Positions 1 through 12,853 of a stretch of 64,000 nt of DNA are shown piece after piece. The DNA lies in NCBI RefSeq assembly GCF_051020985.1, contig NC_135002.1, positions 9,672,001 through 9,736,000 of the forward strand, written 5' to 3'. Origin of the DNA: Nomia melanderi (lineage: Eukaryota > Arthropoda > Insecta > Hymenoptera > Halictidae). Both the position numbers and the translations under genes were made by a program. How positions within the stretch are numbered: position 1 is the first letter of the stretch; each line of letters opens with the position of its first letter. Below the pieces are notes generated by a model. The model was not told the origin of the DNA, did not search any database, and worked only from the letters and a program-made list of their open reading frames with translations.

Positions 1-134
1 CTGTTTTTTGCGTTCTGCTTTTGAAAATTCGAATTCGCGAGAATATTCTCTAGCATTCGATGGAAATTTGGGTGCGGTGTTTAATAGAATTTGTGGAAGA
101 TGTACTATTCTGTACAATTAAGTATAATAATTAT

Positions 135-328
135 TCCTTCGCTCTCGAGAGGCAGCTTTCAGTCAAAACTATGGAGTTTGATATTTAATATTAGGAAATA
201 TTGAAAGAAAATATCTTTCTTCCTTAATTCGTATGCGATCTCTCTCTAAGTTGATTCTAAAAAATGTCACTTATACCTCGTTAGAAAACGATGAATATTT
301 CTAGCGAAGAACTTCCGAGTACAAAGGA
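135..328 (+). mobile_element. TTAA-flanked MITE, family B, copy 1
   Basis: This is a short non-autonomous element. The right end reads CGAGTACAAAGGATTAA (TTAA at 329-332). The decayed left end, CCTTCGCTCTCGAG, follows TTAT at 131-134. The interior shares TTTGATATTTAATATTA and a GAAAACGATGAATATTTCTAG-type block with the copies at 22.9, 24.1, 28.6 and 54.4 kb. The TTAA boundaries and CC-initial ends suggest mobilisation by a piggyBac-type transposase, which is an inference. No coding capacity is seen. Confidence 0.55.
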
Positions 329-332
329 TTAA

Positions 333-3300
333 GAAAATATTCGCATCCCTTGAACTGTGCGACACCCATTATTCGTATGCATGTCGTACAATATAAAGTT
401 GAAACGTTTCATACGTGGTCTGTGGGAACGTGAAAATCGTCCGATCTATTAATGTCACCGTTTTCGCGTAGTCGTGTCGCGCTGTTCGCGGTCCCCGCGG
501 AAGGAGGAAGAGAAAGACAACAAAAAGAAACGGTGGGAACATTCGGGGAAAATCGAAGAAAGGAGACGTGATTGAGTCGCGAAAAGACCACGCGGTTCGG
601 AGAAAGCAATTTTCCTTTCCGCGATAAATGAAAAGAAAACGGCTCGAAAACGAGAACGAGGAAAGTACGGAATAACAAAGTGACCGTACCATTTCTAACG
701 GATGTCATTATCGTTCTGGATCGATCTAATAAAATGAATTTCGTTACGGGGCACGGGCGGTCGCGCTCGCACGCGCGCGCGCCACGGCGATAGGCGAAAA
801 TGAAAAACCATTCCCCTCTTTTGATTAATTCCCGCGGCGAACTGGATGATCATTAAGACCGAGTGGATGGGTCCCGATAAGTATAACGAGATAATTGCGT
901 CGATTCGTTAAATTCCATGATTATTAAACGCTGCTTAGTTTCGGGAACATTCCTCCTCGCGTGATCCTTAATTATTATTTGTAATTTCAATTACTTTATA
1001 GCTCGTAATTCACGATTCAGTTTTATTAACCATAGTATTAAGTAAATATATTCGCGAAGATTGTTATCCCGACAGGTGTTTCAACGAATCGACGTCGATT
1101 GAATATTCATAATTCAAAGGTCTGCGCATACGTACGTTCTCGAAGATTACGATTTTAATAGATTTCTGAATGATTCTGTGTTCACTGAATTCACGTGTAC
1201 GTTTTGGTATCGGAAGCGACGTAGCAGATTTTGCAAAATACACTTGCGCCCTCTACATTTCAATAGACTACGCGGAATAACCAACGGAGCACGATGGCCA
1301 CTGGAGAGTGTGACACCCACACCTTTTGCAACAATGGTCTCACGGTAGCTATTACGCTCTATCACGCCCTGTACAAACAACGATACCATACGCTCTGCTG
1401 TGTATATAACGCGCGCCGGTTCATTATTCGGATTCACTGGTTCTTACAGTGAAACTGCTGGAAACCGAATTTCAGTTTAGGCACACTGCAATTTGTAATT
1501 ATGATCCGAGAATTTTCCGCTTCAAACTTCTGTGAAGAAGACGATGAAACCTGACTACTTCGGAGATTCTCTTTTTGGAATTCTCTTCGTTGCGCATCCG
1601 TTTCAGGGTGTTCCACAGAACAATTACGATTAATGCGCAAGCTTGTTCATTAACACGACAGTTTATTAACATGGGAACAGGCAGCTTCTAATAAGGCACA
1701 GAATCGATATATCGTCTTTGTAATAGATGGAACCACGGCACGGTAATGGAGACGCAAGATAGTCGCCGTGCACCGCAAATTGGTCAATAACAGGGACATC
1801 AAACTAAACGTTAATTTCGTTATAATTCTCTCGATACACATTCACGTCGCGATAACCGGAAAATATTAAATTGTAGCGAGAAGTTCTCATGGAAATGTTC
1901 CTAACGTTACGAACTTTCAAGAGCACCTTATTCACCGACGAGGAAAATTATGTTCGCGGAAGAAACTTGTTAAAAGCGTTTTTTCAGGAATTCGATTACG
2001 TTACATTTTCTTAGCGTATCATCTCGACAAACGAGAATCCCCGATAGACTAAAATAAATTCGAATAATGGGCGGAGTTGTTTACATGTTATTGAGTCGCG
2101 CGGACATTCTCATGAGTAGCAGAATGATAGAAAATCGAATTTACCATTTATAATCAATTTCTATACATCTTTGATACATTTATTTGTAATGTTTATTCAT
2201 GTATGATAATACAAAAGCCAGTTTGGGAAGAGAAACTCCGAGGCTTCCTAGACGATCCAACAGATCGGCGAATTCTGCATGAAAGACGGTACGTTAAAGT
2301 AATTTTTTCCCAGCGCCGGCCATCTTGACTTCCTCTTCCCGGTTTGCGGAATAAATAACCGCATTGAATATGCAACACGCCTGGTCACCGGAGGTGTCTT
2401 CAAATCGACTATAACTATTACGCGGACATTACAATCGCCTCGCAGCCCGCACAGTTAATGTTTCTATAGCTGCTTTGAAGTCGTAAATGGTACTTTATAG
2501 TCGGTATAGTCACTTTATAGCCGATATACCTATAAAGAGACACTATTACTGGCACCTTACAGTCCGCGGACGCACATTACAGTCACATTAAGAATAAATC
2601 ACGCGTAAAAGACATCGGCGGCTTGGCTCGTCCAGCCATCCGCCCTTGATTGATTCATTTTGGCCTGAACGGAGGTGCATTCGTGTGCATTGAAATCGAC
2701 GCATAAAGACTCCCTGTAACGCATCTCTTCCATTGGCGGTGTTGAAAATATCGCGTTTAATCTTCGAATAGTTCGACATCTCGTTCGATATGTGAAAAAT
2801 AGATGACGAACGGGACAATCCTATTTCAAGGTTAGTAGAATTAACGAACAATCATATTCTCCATCGAAAAACCGAGATTTCAGTTGATGTCCATAAAAGC
2901 GGAATTAAGTACGACCAAAAAGTGATTTAACGCGATATAATTTGTGGCAGTGGTAATACCATAAATATGCCACGAGTAAGTGGAACTTTATTGCTTCTCA
3001 AATGTTCTCGGATAGATCAGTAAAGCGTCGTATTAAAGTCTAATCGAATTAATCGACGTCGTTGCCGGTGTTCCAGATAAAACGAAACACCGAGTGTCCT
3101 TCAAATTGCAAATAGTCCATTACAAAATTATTAAATACGCTGAGTCACTGATATGCATCTTAACATGCACGAGCCAATCGAAATCCCGACGAACGCGCCA
3201 CACCGTAACTTACGTAAGAAGCCGAGTGAACTCGAGCCAAGCGAACTTCTGATCGAGCACAGTCGGAACGAACTCTTTTCTACATTTTTCCTCTCCCATT

Positions 3301-3926
3301 TTTAGATGCGTACTTCAACGTCATTTCCCGCAATGTCATTTAAAAATCGATTCCCATACCTTGGCCTTTCGCTTGTAAGCTCGGGACAAACAAAGGGAAG
3401 GAAACGAACGGAAGTTTCGGCGAGGGACGGGAGCAAATCCCTGCGTCGCGTCGGCGGGGGATGGGACGCTCCATAAGCGGGTTCAGTTGTCTCCACGTGG
3501 GCAGAGGTAAAGCCGCAATTTCAATGCAAACTTCAGGCCGAAGAAAAGAATGGGCGAGGGACGAAGGCGGGGCCGGCGGAGTTCCCAGTGCTCTTAATGC
3601 GGAAAGTTTAATGATATTAATGAAAGTGGCATAGTAGGCCGGTCTACATTTTCAGCGTGGCAACTTTAATAATGTCTGCTTCATTTACATTCCCCTGAAT
3701 GAGAGGCCGGGAGGACCGCGCCGGACTCATACCACTTAAAACTGACGTCGACCCAGCGACTCTACCTTTAATTATTCCACGGGAACACGGGACACCGGGA
3801 AATTATGAGATCGCAAACTGTGACGTCCATCAAACACTGGTCTACCCTCTTTTCTGGCTGGAATCTCGATTATCCGAATCGTGTGCCAGGCTCATTCGTG
3901 GACCCAGACAGTGGCAGAAACCTATA
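333..3926. other. No gene seen; noncoding
   Basis: No open frame here resembles a known protein. There is a GC-rich alternating CG stretch near 745-790. A small near-palindromic cluster at 2497-2541 repeats CTTTATAG twice and closes with CTATAAAG, so it could fold into short hairpins. The rest is AT-rich spacer with CpG-rich patches. Confidence 0.5.
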
Positions 3927-3930
3927 TTAA

Positions 3931-4122
3931 CGCTAAAACTGCCGAGCGGTAAGACTGGCGGTTTTGCATTGTCTTGTCAAATTTATAGAAGCATTTATTG
4001 AGATTTCAGTTGATTCATCTGAATGAATTTATGTAATAATTTCACAGAAAACACGTGTTTTTCCGATAATTGTGGTTTCGATAATTGGTAGTACCCATTG
4101 TGTAAACCATCTGGTAGTTCTA
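3931..4122 (+). mobile_element. TTAA-flanked MITE, family H, copy 2 (decayed)
   Basis: The left end is TTAACGCTAAAACTGCCGAG (TTAA at 3927-3930). The right end, CATCTGGTAGTTCTAA, is the inverted counterpart with a few bases lost before the TTAA. The ends match those of the copy at 24.5 kb. It lies about 210 bp upstream of a mariner remnant, but the ends differ and the two appear unrelated. Confidence 0.5.
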
Positions 4123-4331
4123 ATTTTCGAGGATCCGTTGGAATCGAACAGGTTCTGGTAAGATGACGATGTTTCTTTTGGGATTTGTTTAAGAGGAGAT
4201 TTAAGCGAATGGAAACGAACAAAAGTTGATTGTTCGGTATAATAATTTTCGGAATTTTATGCGACACGTTTTCACGCGACAATCGGAATGTATCGTTAAG
4301 GCTTTGGAATATTATAGAATCGATCACTTGA

Positions 4332-4646
4332 AACAAATACAGTGGGGGGTTGAATAAAGCACGCGGGGGACTGAGAGAAAAGCAACCGAAATTGATCAAT
4401 CAAATGGGAGCCATTTTACGGCACGATAATACTCGACCGTACGTCTTTCAAATGACTGTACAGAAGATAAACCGGTATGAAGACGAAGTTCTTCCACATC
4501 CCGCATATTCTTTCGATTTATCTCCAACAGACCATCATTTTTTCGAACGCTTGAACCATTTTCTCGCGGAGATGATCTTCATCCCGTGGAATCCTTCGAA
4601 AACTTTATTAACTCCTAAACCATGGCCTTATCAAAAAAATGTATAA
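4332..4646 (+). pseudogene. Mariner transposase remnant, C-terminal catalytic part
   Basis: The translated frame contains GLREKQPKLINQMG, then ILRHDNTRP, then PHPAYSFDLSPTDHHFF. These are the hallmarks of the C-terminal half of a mariner-family DDD transposase, which cuts and pastes the element at TA sites. The aspartate of HDN and that of SPTDHH are separated by exactly 34 residues, the mariner D34D signature. The wording of the motifs is closest to the cecropia/mellifera type (as in SETMAR) rather than Mos1, judged from memory. The frame is closed by TGA at 4329-4331 and breaks after about residue 98. The N-terminal DNA-binding half and the first catalytic aspartate are missing. No convincing terminal inverted repeats were found. 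It is a dead fragment. Confidence 0.85.
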
Positions 4647-4749
4647 ACCATCTCGCGACTCGAAGAACAAAAAATCGTAAACTATAAAGAATGTCACATT
4701 GATGTAAGTACCGTCCGTTCTGTTTCAATCGACCGAATATTATAATCTA

Positions 4750-5759
4750 CAAAACTACTTTTACCTAACAAAAGCCATCTGAATACCAATCTCAACTCGA
4801 ATACGCAAAAAAAAAAATTGAACGTTCAATCGATGAAAAAAAATTGACGAGCTCTGTAAAACGTATGAAACCACCCTTGTAGAATTTTTTATCGTCACCG
4901 GACATGCGTCTCGGAACGATCGGAGCTAACCGTACGTCGGCTAATCATCTGTGCTAAAATGAACAAACTATAAATTAGTAATTTTCTTCACTTCGTATTT
5001 AATTACGAGAGAGAATAATTTGAAGGTTCATTACGGGCGAGACATGCTGTACGTAAGGTGTTCCGGTGAACTACTAATGACTGGCCGGCTGGTGCCGGCG
5101 GTGGGGGGATTATTTAAAAGTCACCGGACATATTAACAGCGGCGTCGAATAACTGAATCTCGCGTAAAACGCGACGCGAATATCGTTGACGTGTACGGCG
5201 GAACAATTACACAGTCGAAATATCGCGTTTTCTGTTTTAATACGACAGCCGAAGCCCGTTACCGCGAATCTCAGCGGATATTCATGCGCAGAACGCGAGC
5301 ACGCCGGGACGGCAATAAACTTTAATTAACCGAAACAGGTGTGCTACGACTTACAGAATGCTCGATCAAGGGACAAGCATCTCGCGCGTGCTCCGACTAA
5401 TTATCAGCCCGCCTTACCTGAAACAGAAACAACGTGCTAATTAGTTTTCGTCTTTCGATTGCCTCCGCTTGTTAGCTCGCGCTTATAATTTATCATGCAA
5501 ATGAACGAACTGAATGCGCATAATTAAATTTAATTTTGCTCGCGTAGCAATCACTTAAGCGTTAGTTCTATATTCTTTTCCTTTTGCCCATCTCTCTTCG
5601 TTTCTTTACCGTCGAGGATACAGGGGAAACTCTTTTTGTCGAGAATTTCACTATGGCACGACTGATCGGTCGCGTCGCCGACTTAAGGGGGGAAATACCT
5701 TTAGACGGATGAAAACGAGCTTATCTTTATGAATTCTTTTGTAAAGGAAAGGATTGTTT
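4750..5759. other. No gene seen; noncoding
   Basis: This stretch holds A-rich sequence just after the mariner remnant, which may be its decayed tail, followed by a mixed GC/AT spacer. No supported open frame or repeat was recognised. Confidence 0.45.
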
Positions 5760-6264
5760 TACATTTTTGAAACTTTGGTTATCATTTATTATATTCTTTC
5801 TCTATTACAACGCATTTTTTGTTTTTCAAAATATTTAAAAATGAGTTATGTCCCTGTTTTTCGGGAAGGTTGTGGTGCGACTTATTAAATGGTGTAAGCT
5901 CTAGCATTGGCTACATTGATTTGAAACAAACCAGCAAGACATATTTCGATAACTAACATTTACAGTTTGTAGGTGAACCTAAAAAAAGTCAAAAATATTG
6001 AAAATTGAAAAAATGGCACGCGTTTAAACAGAAACTTTGAATTTTACATGAAATTTTCGCTATATTTTGCAATAAAAAGGTACTTTTATTTACAATTTAT
6101 TTCATATCTCTAGGTTCATATAGAAGACAATATTGTTATAGATACGTGTGCAAAATTTCAGCAAGATTGATTGAGTTGTTTTTGAGTTATTGATTCCACC
6201 GATTTCGAAAATGTAGTTTTGAGATAAACACGTTCAAAGTTTCGATAAGTGAGAACTCAATAAT
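5760..6264 (-). repeat. AT-rich tail next to the Mutator-like fragment, probably the same element
   Basis: This lies directly 3' of the transposase fragment on the minus strand. It is AT-rich with no open frame. The block around 6150-6245 (for example TTTTTGAGTTATTGATT and TTTTGAGATAAACACG on the + strand) resembles sequence I associate with high-copy Mutator-like elements of insects. That association is from memory and uncertain. The left boundary near 5760 is approximate and no terminal repeat was found. Confidence 0.35.
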
Positions 6265-6265
6265 T

Positions 6266-6997
6266 TCAATGACTTATCAGATAGTCTGCGATTCCTGCGC
6301 CATACAATATTCCTTCTGTTTCCTCATAGAGCTGATTTTCCTCCATACGTTGCTCTCTTCTTGCTTTTCGAGCCTCTTTGGTAATTAATGAGGTGCGTCG
6401 CTCCTGTCGAATTATTCTCTGTTCGTCGATTTTGTCGGCATATACTTTTGCTTGTTTTCCAATTACAATATTCAAAGCACTCATAGTTCTTAAAACTGAA
6501 GCATATCCTTCGTTAAATAAGCCAGCTGCCAAATATGCTGCAATTTCAATAATTTTTATTCCTGAGTGCAGGTGCTTTGGAGCGAACCGCCAAACAGTTG
6601 AGTTGAAACTCTCGTTATTGTTCTGAGTATGTCCGCCCAAGCACCTCTCAAGTAGATTCTCTTCAGATAAATCTTCGTAAATTGGTAGGATGTGCTTCTG
6701 CACGTCTGAATGCAGTGGTGCAGGATGTTCTATAAGGTCCAAATTTGCTCCTGTAGCTAGAGCTTTCTGCCACTTGCACCAGCTGTCATTTCCTACCGGG
6801 CAGTATTCGTGCCTCGGATTTTTCTTGGTGGAGCATAAGTGATAATACGAGGCCATTATAGCTTTCTTCATATTTTCCACACTATGAATATTTCTTCGTA
6901 TGACTAAGCCATAGTATGCGGTGAGTTTCCTGATAAGCGCATCAGTCAGCTTGCCTTTTCCACCGAGGTCTTTTGTTTTTTTAATATTTCGAAGCTT
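6266..6997 (-). pseudogene. Mutator-like transposase fragment
   Basis: The minus-strand frame is open from 6997 to the stop at 6266. Before the first counted codon (GTG at 6880) it already encodes KDLGGKGKLTDALIRKL and AYYGLVIRRN. The next 204 codons contain MKKAIMASYYH, HEYCPVGNDSWCKWQKA (about residues 24-40), CLGGHTQNNNESFNSTVW (about 80-97) and a basic tail ending in ILYGAGIADY. These motifs match the family annotated in insects as Mutator-like transposase domain proteins, often seen in many truncated copies. An in-frame TAG at 6998-7000 and the absence of the N-terminal half show a 5'-truncated copy. The basic segment at residues 155-180 looks like a nuclear or DNA-binding tail. No promoter or start codon can be assigned. 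Family identity is fairly secure; activity is not expected. Confidence 0.75.
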
Positions 6998-7000
6998 CTA

Positions 7001-10000
7001 GCGCGTGAATATATACCTGCGGTGAGCTATCGCCTATGAATCAGAAGGGCTCCGAATTTCGCTTTAAAACTTTGGCACCATACTCTTAAGATGTTATACT
7101 AACATCCTATAGAAAAAAAAATATTGCGACTTTTTAAGGTTCTAAAGGTATTAAAGCGGTACCGACGAGCTTTCCGTGAAAACGAAAGAGCCAACGAATC
7201 GACAAACTTAAGTGCAGTTTTATGTTGGAGAAAGGACTGAGAGTCTAATGGCAAAAAATGACTGAAGCTACGGTTAATTGTACGTTACGAGGAAACGTTT
7301 ACTGATAGGTCTCCTTGCTTTTTTTTTCTCGTTAATACAAGCTTTCATTTATTATGCGCTGATAACGAGCGAGATAAATTAAAATACTTGACTAATGGCA
7401 TAAAAGACTGTGCAATACGTTTTTCTTGAAACCTGTCAGGATTTTTTGGTACTCGAAATATATATTAAACATTTCTATGCGTTTAATGTAGAAAATATTT
7501 ACGATGTGTGCTGCAACTTCAATGTTCAAGTAAATCAAATTGAATTGATTGAGTGGTTTGAAACGAAAGTATTTTTCTACAATTCAGTATTGTTTATTTA
7601 GAAGTGTTACTGTAGCGTTAGATTAAATTATTTTTTCGATTTTATGTCGAATATAAGTACTTATTAAACGAGATTATCGTTAATGAAATTAATTAAGGAT
7701 ACCTTTGAAACGATGTAACAGTCAACACACAATGGAAGTTCGACGCGATTGGAATCGGATTAAGATCGATTTGGTATAATACATTCCTACCGTAATTTCG
7801 ACATTCTAGCGGCGGCAGGATTGTATCTTATTGACTGGAATTTAGGGCGTTCGAGGTAATTAGACAGTACCTAGCCGGATCGTAATCTACTTATGAGTGA
7901 ATGTACAGCGTAATAGCAGATTTATTCTCTGTCGCCCACGATCTCTCTTCCATTGTCCATAACAACCTTCAACTCTCCGAATAATCCGGTGCATATTTCA
8001 TGGCCACCTTTTACCGCTACACCTTGCTCTGATTCGTACTTCCTTTTCAGTGTGGAACAGAGTCGCCATTATTTCCGGCCGGAACGGCCTCTACATCAGC
8101 ATCGATAATTTCCTCTAATATTCTCCATAAATACGATACTTATTTATTAGAACTTACATAACTGTACATAGAAACTAAATTGATCATTTTTCTTGTTTTC
8201 CCAAATTTAAAAATATTTCTTCTTTAATATAAATTGCAAACAGTAAAATAAAATTGAAAGCATCATAGTGGTAATTTTTCTTTTACAGAACAATAATAGG
8301 GTAATTATGAGTTGATTACTTTCGTTGATATTTCAATGGAAATAATGTACCCATATAATAAAATTTCATTAATTAATTGGAAATTAATTAAATGCCAGTC
8401 TCATGTTAACGACTCGATGAAAATTAATAGATATTCGGTGCGAAAGAGAAATGATAATTTACGATTGCAGAATATGCGCAGACTCTCGGTAAAAATATTC
8501 TTAATATTCCCCAATAGCTTTTGAAATCACGAATCGGAATATTGCATCCGGCGATTCCCATCGCGTGTGGAATTTTGTTTCGTAAAAATAGTGTCCAATT
8601 TTCGTCGGCTAACTCTCCCACGCGCGTATAAAGAATTCAGTTTTTGTCCCAAATTGTTATCGAATTGTGTGAAATGTGTAACGGCATGGAAACCTGTTAA
8701 AACCGCGACGAAACAGACAGAATATCATTTTTATGTTCGCAGCTAACACCTCGTACATTCGAATACTATATCGGAAGATGTAAATCAACGGCTAAATACA
8801 TTAAAGCTGCTACTACCTTCACGGTAATCACAAACTGCGTAAAATCATTTTGTCATTTGTTTTTTTTTCCCGAAACGACGCAAATTGTACTGCAAACAGT
8901 GATAATGTAGTTACTTGTCGCAATCGTGAAAACATACACCGACCGAAACGAAACACATCCAAAGAGAGAACTGCGTTCGCCGCTCGATGACAAACATTGA
9001 TCCAGATTTTCGACGTATTCCGCGCGATTTATACATCGAAAAGAAATTTGTTAAAAATCCGCGAACCCGAAGAAAAACAAAACAAAAAGAAAATCAATTA
9101 GTAGAAGTACCGTGGACGTTTAATTCGGGGAAAAAGCAGATTAAACGTGTAATTACTTTCGTCCCGCCGGGAAAAATAATATTTGACGTTTACTGCGCGC
9201 TTTCCCATGGAGAAGTTGCAAGGTGCGCGTTATCGATATTACGAGGCAAGTATCGCCGTTAATAATGGTATGCAAAACTGGAACAGTTATAACGATAAAT
9301 GTCGAAGCAGACTGCAGGTGCGTTTTATTTCCCCGAGAGTGAGCTGGAAATTCGCGATTTTCGTCGAGTTTGCAATATGTCTAGTTTATGTACTCCGGGG
9401 GAGCGTCGCCATCGCGCGCTGTAATTACAAAGTATGTATACACGACCGGCAAAAAGCTAAAAGTAAAAAAAACAGAGCCGAACGAAAAGGAAAACAAAAA
9501 TCCAACATCCGCGCAACAGAAAGCAACTCGTATTCAAATGTTTGTAGCGAGCTCTAAGGGAAGCGAATTTTCAATGGTGCGACGCTAATTTATTCGATTG
9601 ATGAGCAAACATGCGATAATAAAACAAACGTAACCCACGAGAAACGAAATGTTCAAATATCAATTCAAAAATACCGATAACCGAAAATACGTGAAAATAA
9701 TCCGTGAATTCAGACACAATATAAAAGTCAACGGGCACACGTAGAACAAGAAATAAAGGCATGGACAAAATTTACCGTTTCTGTTTCTATTAAACCGATT
9801 AAACTGTAATTCGTGATATGTTAATAACAGTATCGCAGCAGCGTTGAATTTTTCATCGAAATTATCCGCGTCGCGGTAATTCGGTTAATGCGAATACATT
9901 ATTTAATGGAACCTTCCGCCCGCTTCACAATAGCGAAACGAAACGGGGTTCCCCGAAACCAGGCGATATTTAACCTGCGAACATTCGGAAAGGGAAGGTA

Positions 10001-10799
10001 CGACGGACCCCATTATTACCAATTGCGCGTAACAGCTAATTACCCGTAATCATGCCATGCGATACATCAAGCTTTCAGAATAATGGCGGGCCAGACCGCG
10101 GGAAATTACGTGGCTGCCCCTGTCCGACTCGTTTTCACTGTTACTTTTCACTCCTGTCTATCCCGCATTTTCCCACCAGCAACTTTTTGACCTATCCGCG
10201 CGAATGTGACTCGACTGGCCGGCCGCCCTCCATCTTTCCTCTCTAATTCGTAATTACAGCAAAAACGCGTATTCCGGTATGACAATGGCCGAAAAAGAAA
10301 CGAAATTCTTTGGACAGTTCGTAGTCAAGGGAAGGGCGTTCGCAAATTTTTTTTCTGAAAACTGTGTACTACGGTCGCGAAATGTTTACTCTTTTATACT
10401 TTGAGACTCTTTTCACTCCATTTTCACTCATTTTCCGTCAAAGAACTCGTTTTCGGATTTTAATTAAAAAATTTGTTCGAAGTTTAATCGCTTTTCCTGA
10501 ATTTAATATTTGTACATTCTCTTTTGGTCAATAGAGGTGGTCCCGAATTTTAACGTAAAATTATTTTCTGAGTTCAATCGTTTCTCGTTAATTGACTTTT
10601 CGATTATAAATTTCGCGTATAAAGACGATTATAAAATTAATTTAATGGTATAAGCGTATATTAGATTCTATTGAACTGTATGTTGAATGAATCATTTATT
10701 GGATTATATTATATTACTTTTGAAAACTTTCCGTAAGAATCTGAATTATCGTTATTTCTGTTGTTCGAACGATTAAACTATTCATTTGTAGTGTTCGAT
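7001..10799. other. No gene seen; noncoding
   Basis: This is mostly AT-rich spacer with CpG-rich patches near 9.2-9.5 and 10.0-10.2 kb. The open frames there (up to 124 codons) overlap one another in different frames, match nothing I know and have no clear start context. Confidence 0.5.
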
Positions 10800-10846
10800 T
10801 TTGAACATCAAAGCTCGAAGTCGCCGTTACATTCGGTCGCAAAGGC
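10800..10846 (+). repeat. Solo right end resembling family F
   Basis: The inverse complement of the sequence ending at TTAA 10847-10850 reads TTAAGCCTTTGCGACCGAAT, close to the family F end TTAACCGTTTGCGGACGAAT. No matching left end was found upstream, so this may be a truncated copy. Confidence 0.35.
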
Positions 10847-10850
10847 TTAA

Positions 10851-12098
10851 CTGTCTCGCACCAGAAACGCCACGAGGCTGCATCACTTCTGAATTGTATT
10901 GGAGCTTTTTATTCGATTAGAAAGGAAAAGTTCTTTTAGATTTTCATAGTGGTACATGCAGATGTATATGTTCATGATTTATTAAGAATATCATTGACTA
11001 TTTTTAAAAAAAAAAAATTTGACATGAGCGAATGCAACTGTGACGAATGGTCATAAATTCATCCATATAGCGCGCGTCGTAAAGTGTGTACGTGTGTGAT
11101 ATGTATGTCGTATGAATCATTTGGCGATAAAAGAAAAGAAATCTAAAGTGAGTCACCGTCGAGTAACGGGCAGTTAAGCTGATGTAACGGCTTCGTTTAC
11201 AAGTAATATTTCTTTTGCCATTCTTTTTACTATTGTCAGAATAATTTTTGTAATACTTTAAAACCATTATTCCAACCGTTGCTGTTGCGCGTGGAAATTA
11301 AATTATTCCATTCCCGATAAAAGAACAATTTAAACGGATTCAGCAAAAAAATTGGCAACGGATTCAATAAAAAAGCACGATTCCCTCTGAATTCAACCAA
11401 CCCGATGTTATTACACGAATATGTAAGGAGTCACGTGACCGGAAGAGATTCGTAAGTGAACTGCGAACGAAATATGCAAATATGAAATACGGAAGTGTAT
11501 ATAATATGGCAACATATATAACATGTTGCATGCGTAACAAGTAGACTGCGGATTTTATACATTTACAACATATACAATTTCTTAAAAGCCTACCTAAAGG
11601 AACATGATCAGGTTCAATGAACCTTTCGTTCCATTTTGCGACGGAAATACAATTAATTCCGCAGGATAAAATCAAATCGCGCACCCCGCGAATTGTTCTT
11701 GTCCGAGCTATAATATTATAAAAACTTCGCGAATTGGAAACGACGAATTTCGCGAACTATCCCAGACAAAACGATACGCGAAACAGTACATTTTCACAAC
11801 CTCATAAACATTCAAACGCATTCAATCAATCACGGCACGGAACGGCGAACGATAGCCGGATAAAAACCTTTCCCAACCAGATCAGTTCTATTCCCCCTCG
11901 AACGTCCACTTTTTTCGCGCGACGCAACGCATCGAACCGGTCCCATATTCGATCGACCGAACGGTACACCGGGAAATGGGGCGCTTCTTTGCGTTCCTTA
12001 AACCGCTACAAATTGTTCGACAAATAACGCTCATTGGAGGGACAGGGAAATTAACTTCTTAACGCGAGTCAGGTGATCTATCCAAAATGTGCAACTTT
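10851..12098. other. No gene seen; noncoding
   Basis: This is AT-rich spacer including an A-run near 11005-11020. No open frame is credible and no repeat family was recognised. Confidence 0.45.
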
Positions 12099-12102
12099 TT
12101 AA

Positions 12103-12462
12103 CCCTCTGCGGACGAGAATTTTCAAATTTCTACCATCCATACGAAAACTGAATTTTATAAATCGAAGTGCTATGCGCCGGGTGTTCAAGAGATAAATCG
12201 CACTAATTAAATACCGGAGCTCATTAAACTGACAATAAGTGATAAGTCCTTGGTAAATAAGGGTCGAAATCTCAACGATATTCCAGAGATAACTTAGTTT
12301 TTCTTTGTATCGTGAGAAAACTGAGTTAATCTGGTTATCTGGAAAGATACGAGTGATACGAGGGAATCTGGTTATCTGGAAAGATACGAGTGATACGTGG
12401 AAATATATTATACAAAATATATGTTGTTAATTATTCGGCTGCGAGGTAACGTCCCGCGAAGG
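12103..12462 (+). mobile_element. TTAA-flanked MITE, family F-like, with 37 bp internal duplication
   Basis: The left end is TTAACCCTCTGCGGACGA (TTAA at 12099-12102). The right end, read inverted, is TTAACCTTCGCGGGACG (TTAA at 12463-12466). Inside, a unit beginning AATCTGGTTATCTGG is present twice in tandem, at 12328 and 12365 (37 bp period, nearly identical), so that duplication is recent relative to the element. The pairing of the ends is plausible but not certain. Confidence 0.5.
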
Positions 12463-12475
12463 TTAAAATGTTTAA

Positions 12476-12723
12476 CCTGTTAACTGTGGAATTTAGTTTG
12501 AAAAATACCTCATTATGTGCGCAATAAAATCTAACAATGAAGCGTATACTCGTTAGACGCAGGGCGAATGTACCTGTAATACATTCTAACGAACATCTAC
12601 AGGAAGCCGGAGAAGAAATACATATGTATGATATATAAACAAGTAAACGATTAAACGCTGAAAACATTAATATCATTCCGAGCTTCAAAATAACGCGTAT
12701 AATCGTCAAACGCGGTTAATCAG
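12476..12723 (+). mobile_element. TTAA-flanked MITE, family E, copy 1
   Basis: The left end is TTAACCTGTTAACTGTGG (TTAA at 12472-12475). The right end, inverted, is TTAACTGATTAACCGCG (TTAA at 12724-12727). The interior has two related subterminal blocks of the type CGTATACTCGTTAGACGCAG, one in the middle and one at the right end. A second copy lies 130 bp downstream in the same orientation. There is no coding capacity. Confidence 0.6.
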
Positions 12724-12853
12724 TTAAATAGAATCCCACAGTTTCTACCCCATATTTTTGTGTCTATCGTTCAGACATTAGAAATCATGTCCAAAACGCT
12801 AGAAGTGACGGATTTAAACTCGAATGACCAGTGAAGTCGTCATTCTCAGTTCA

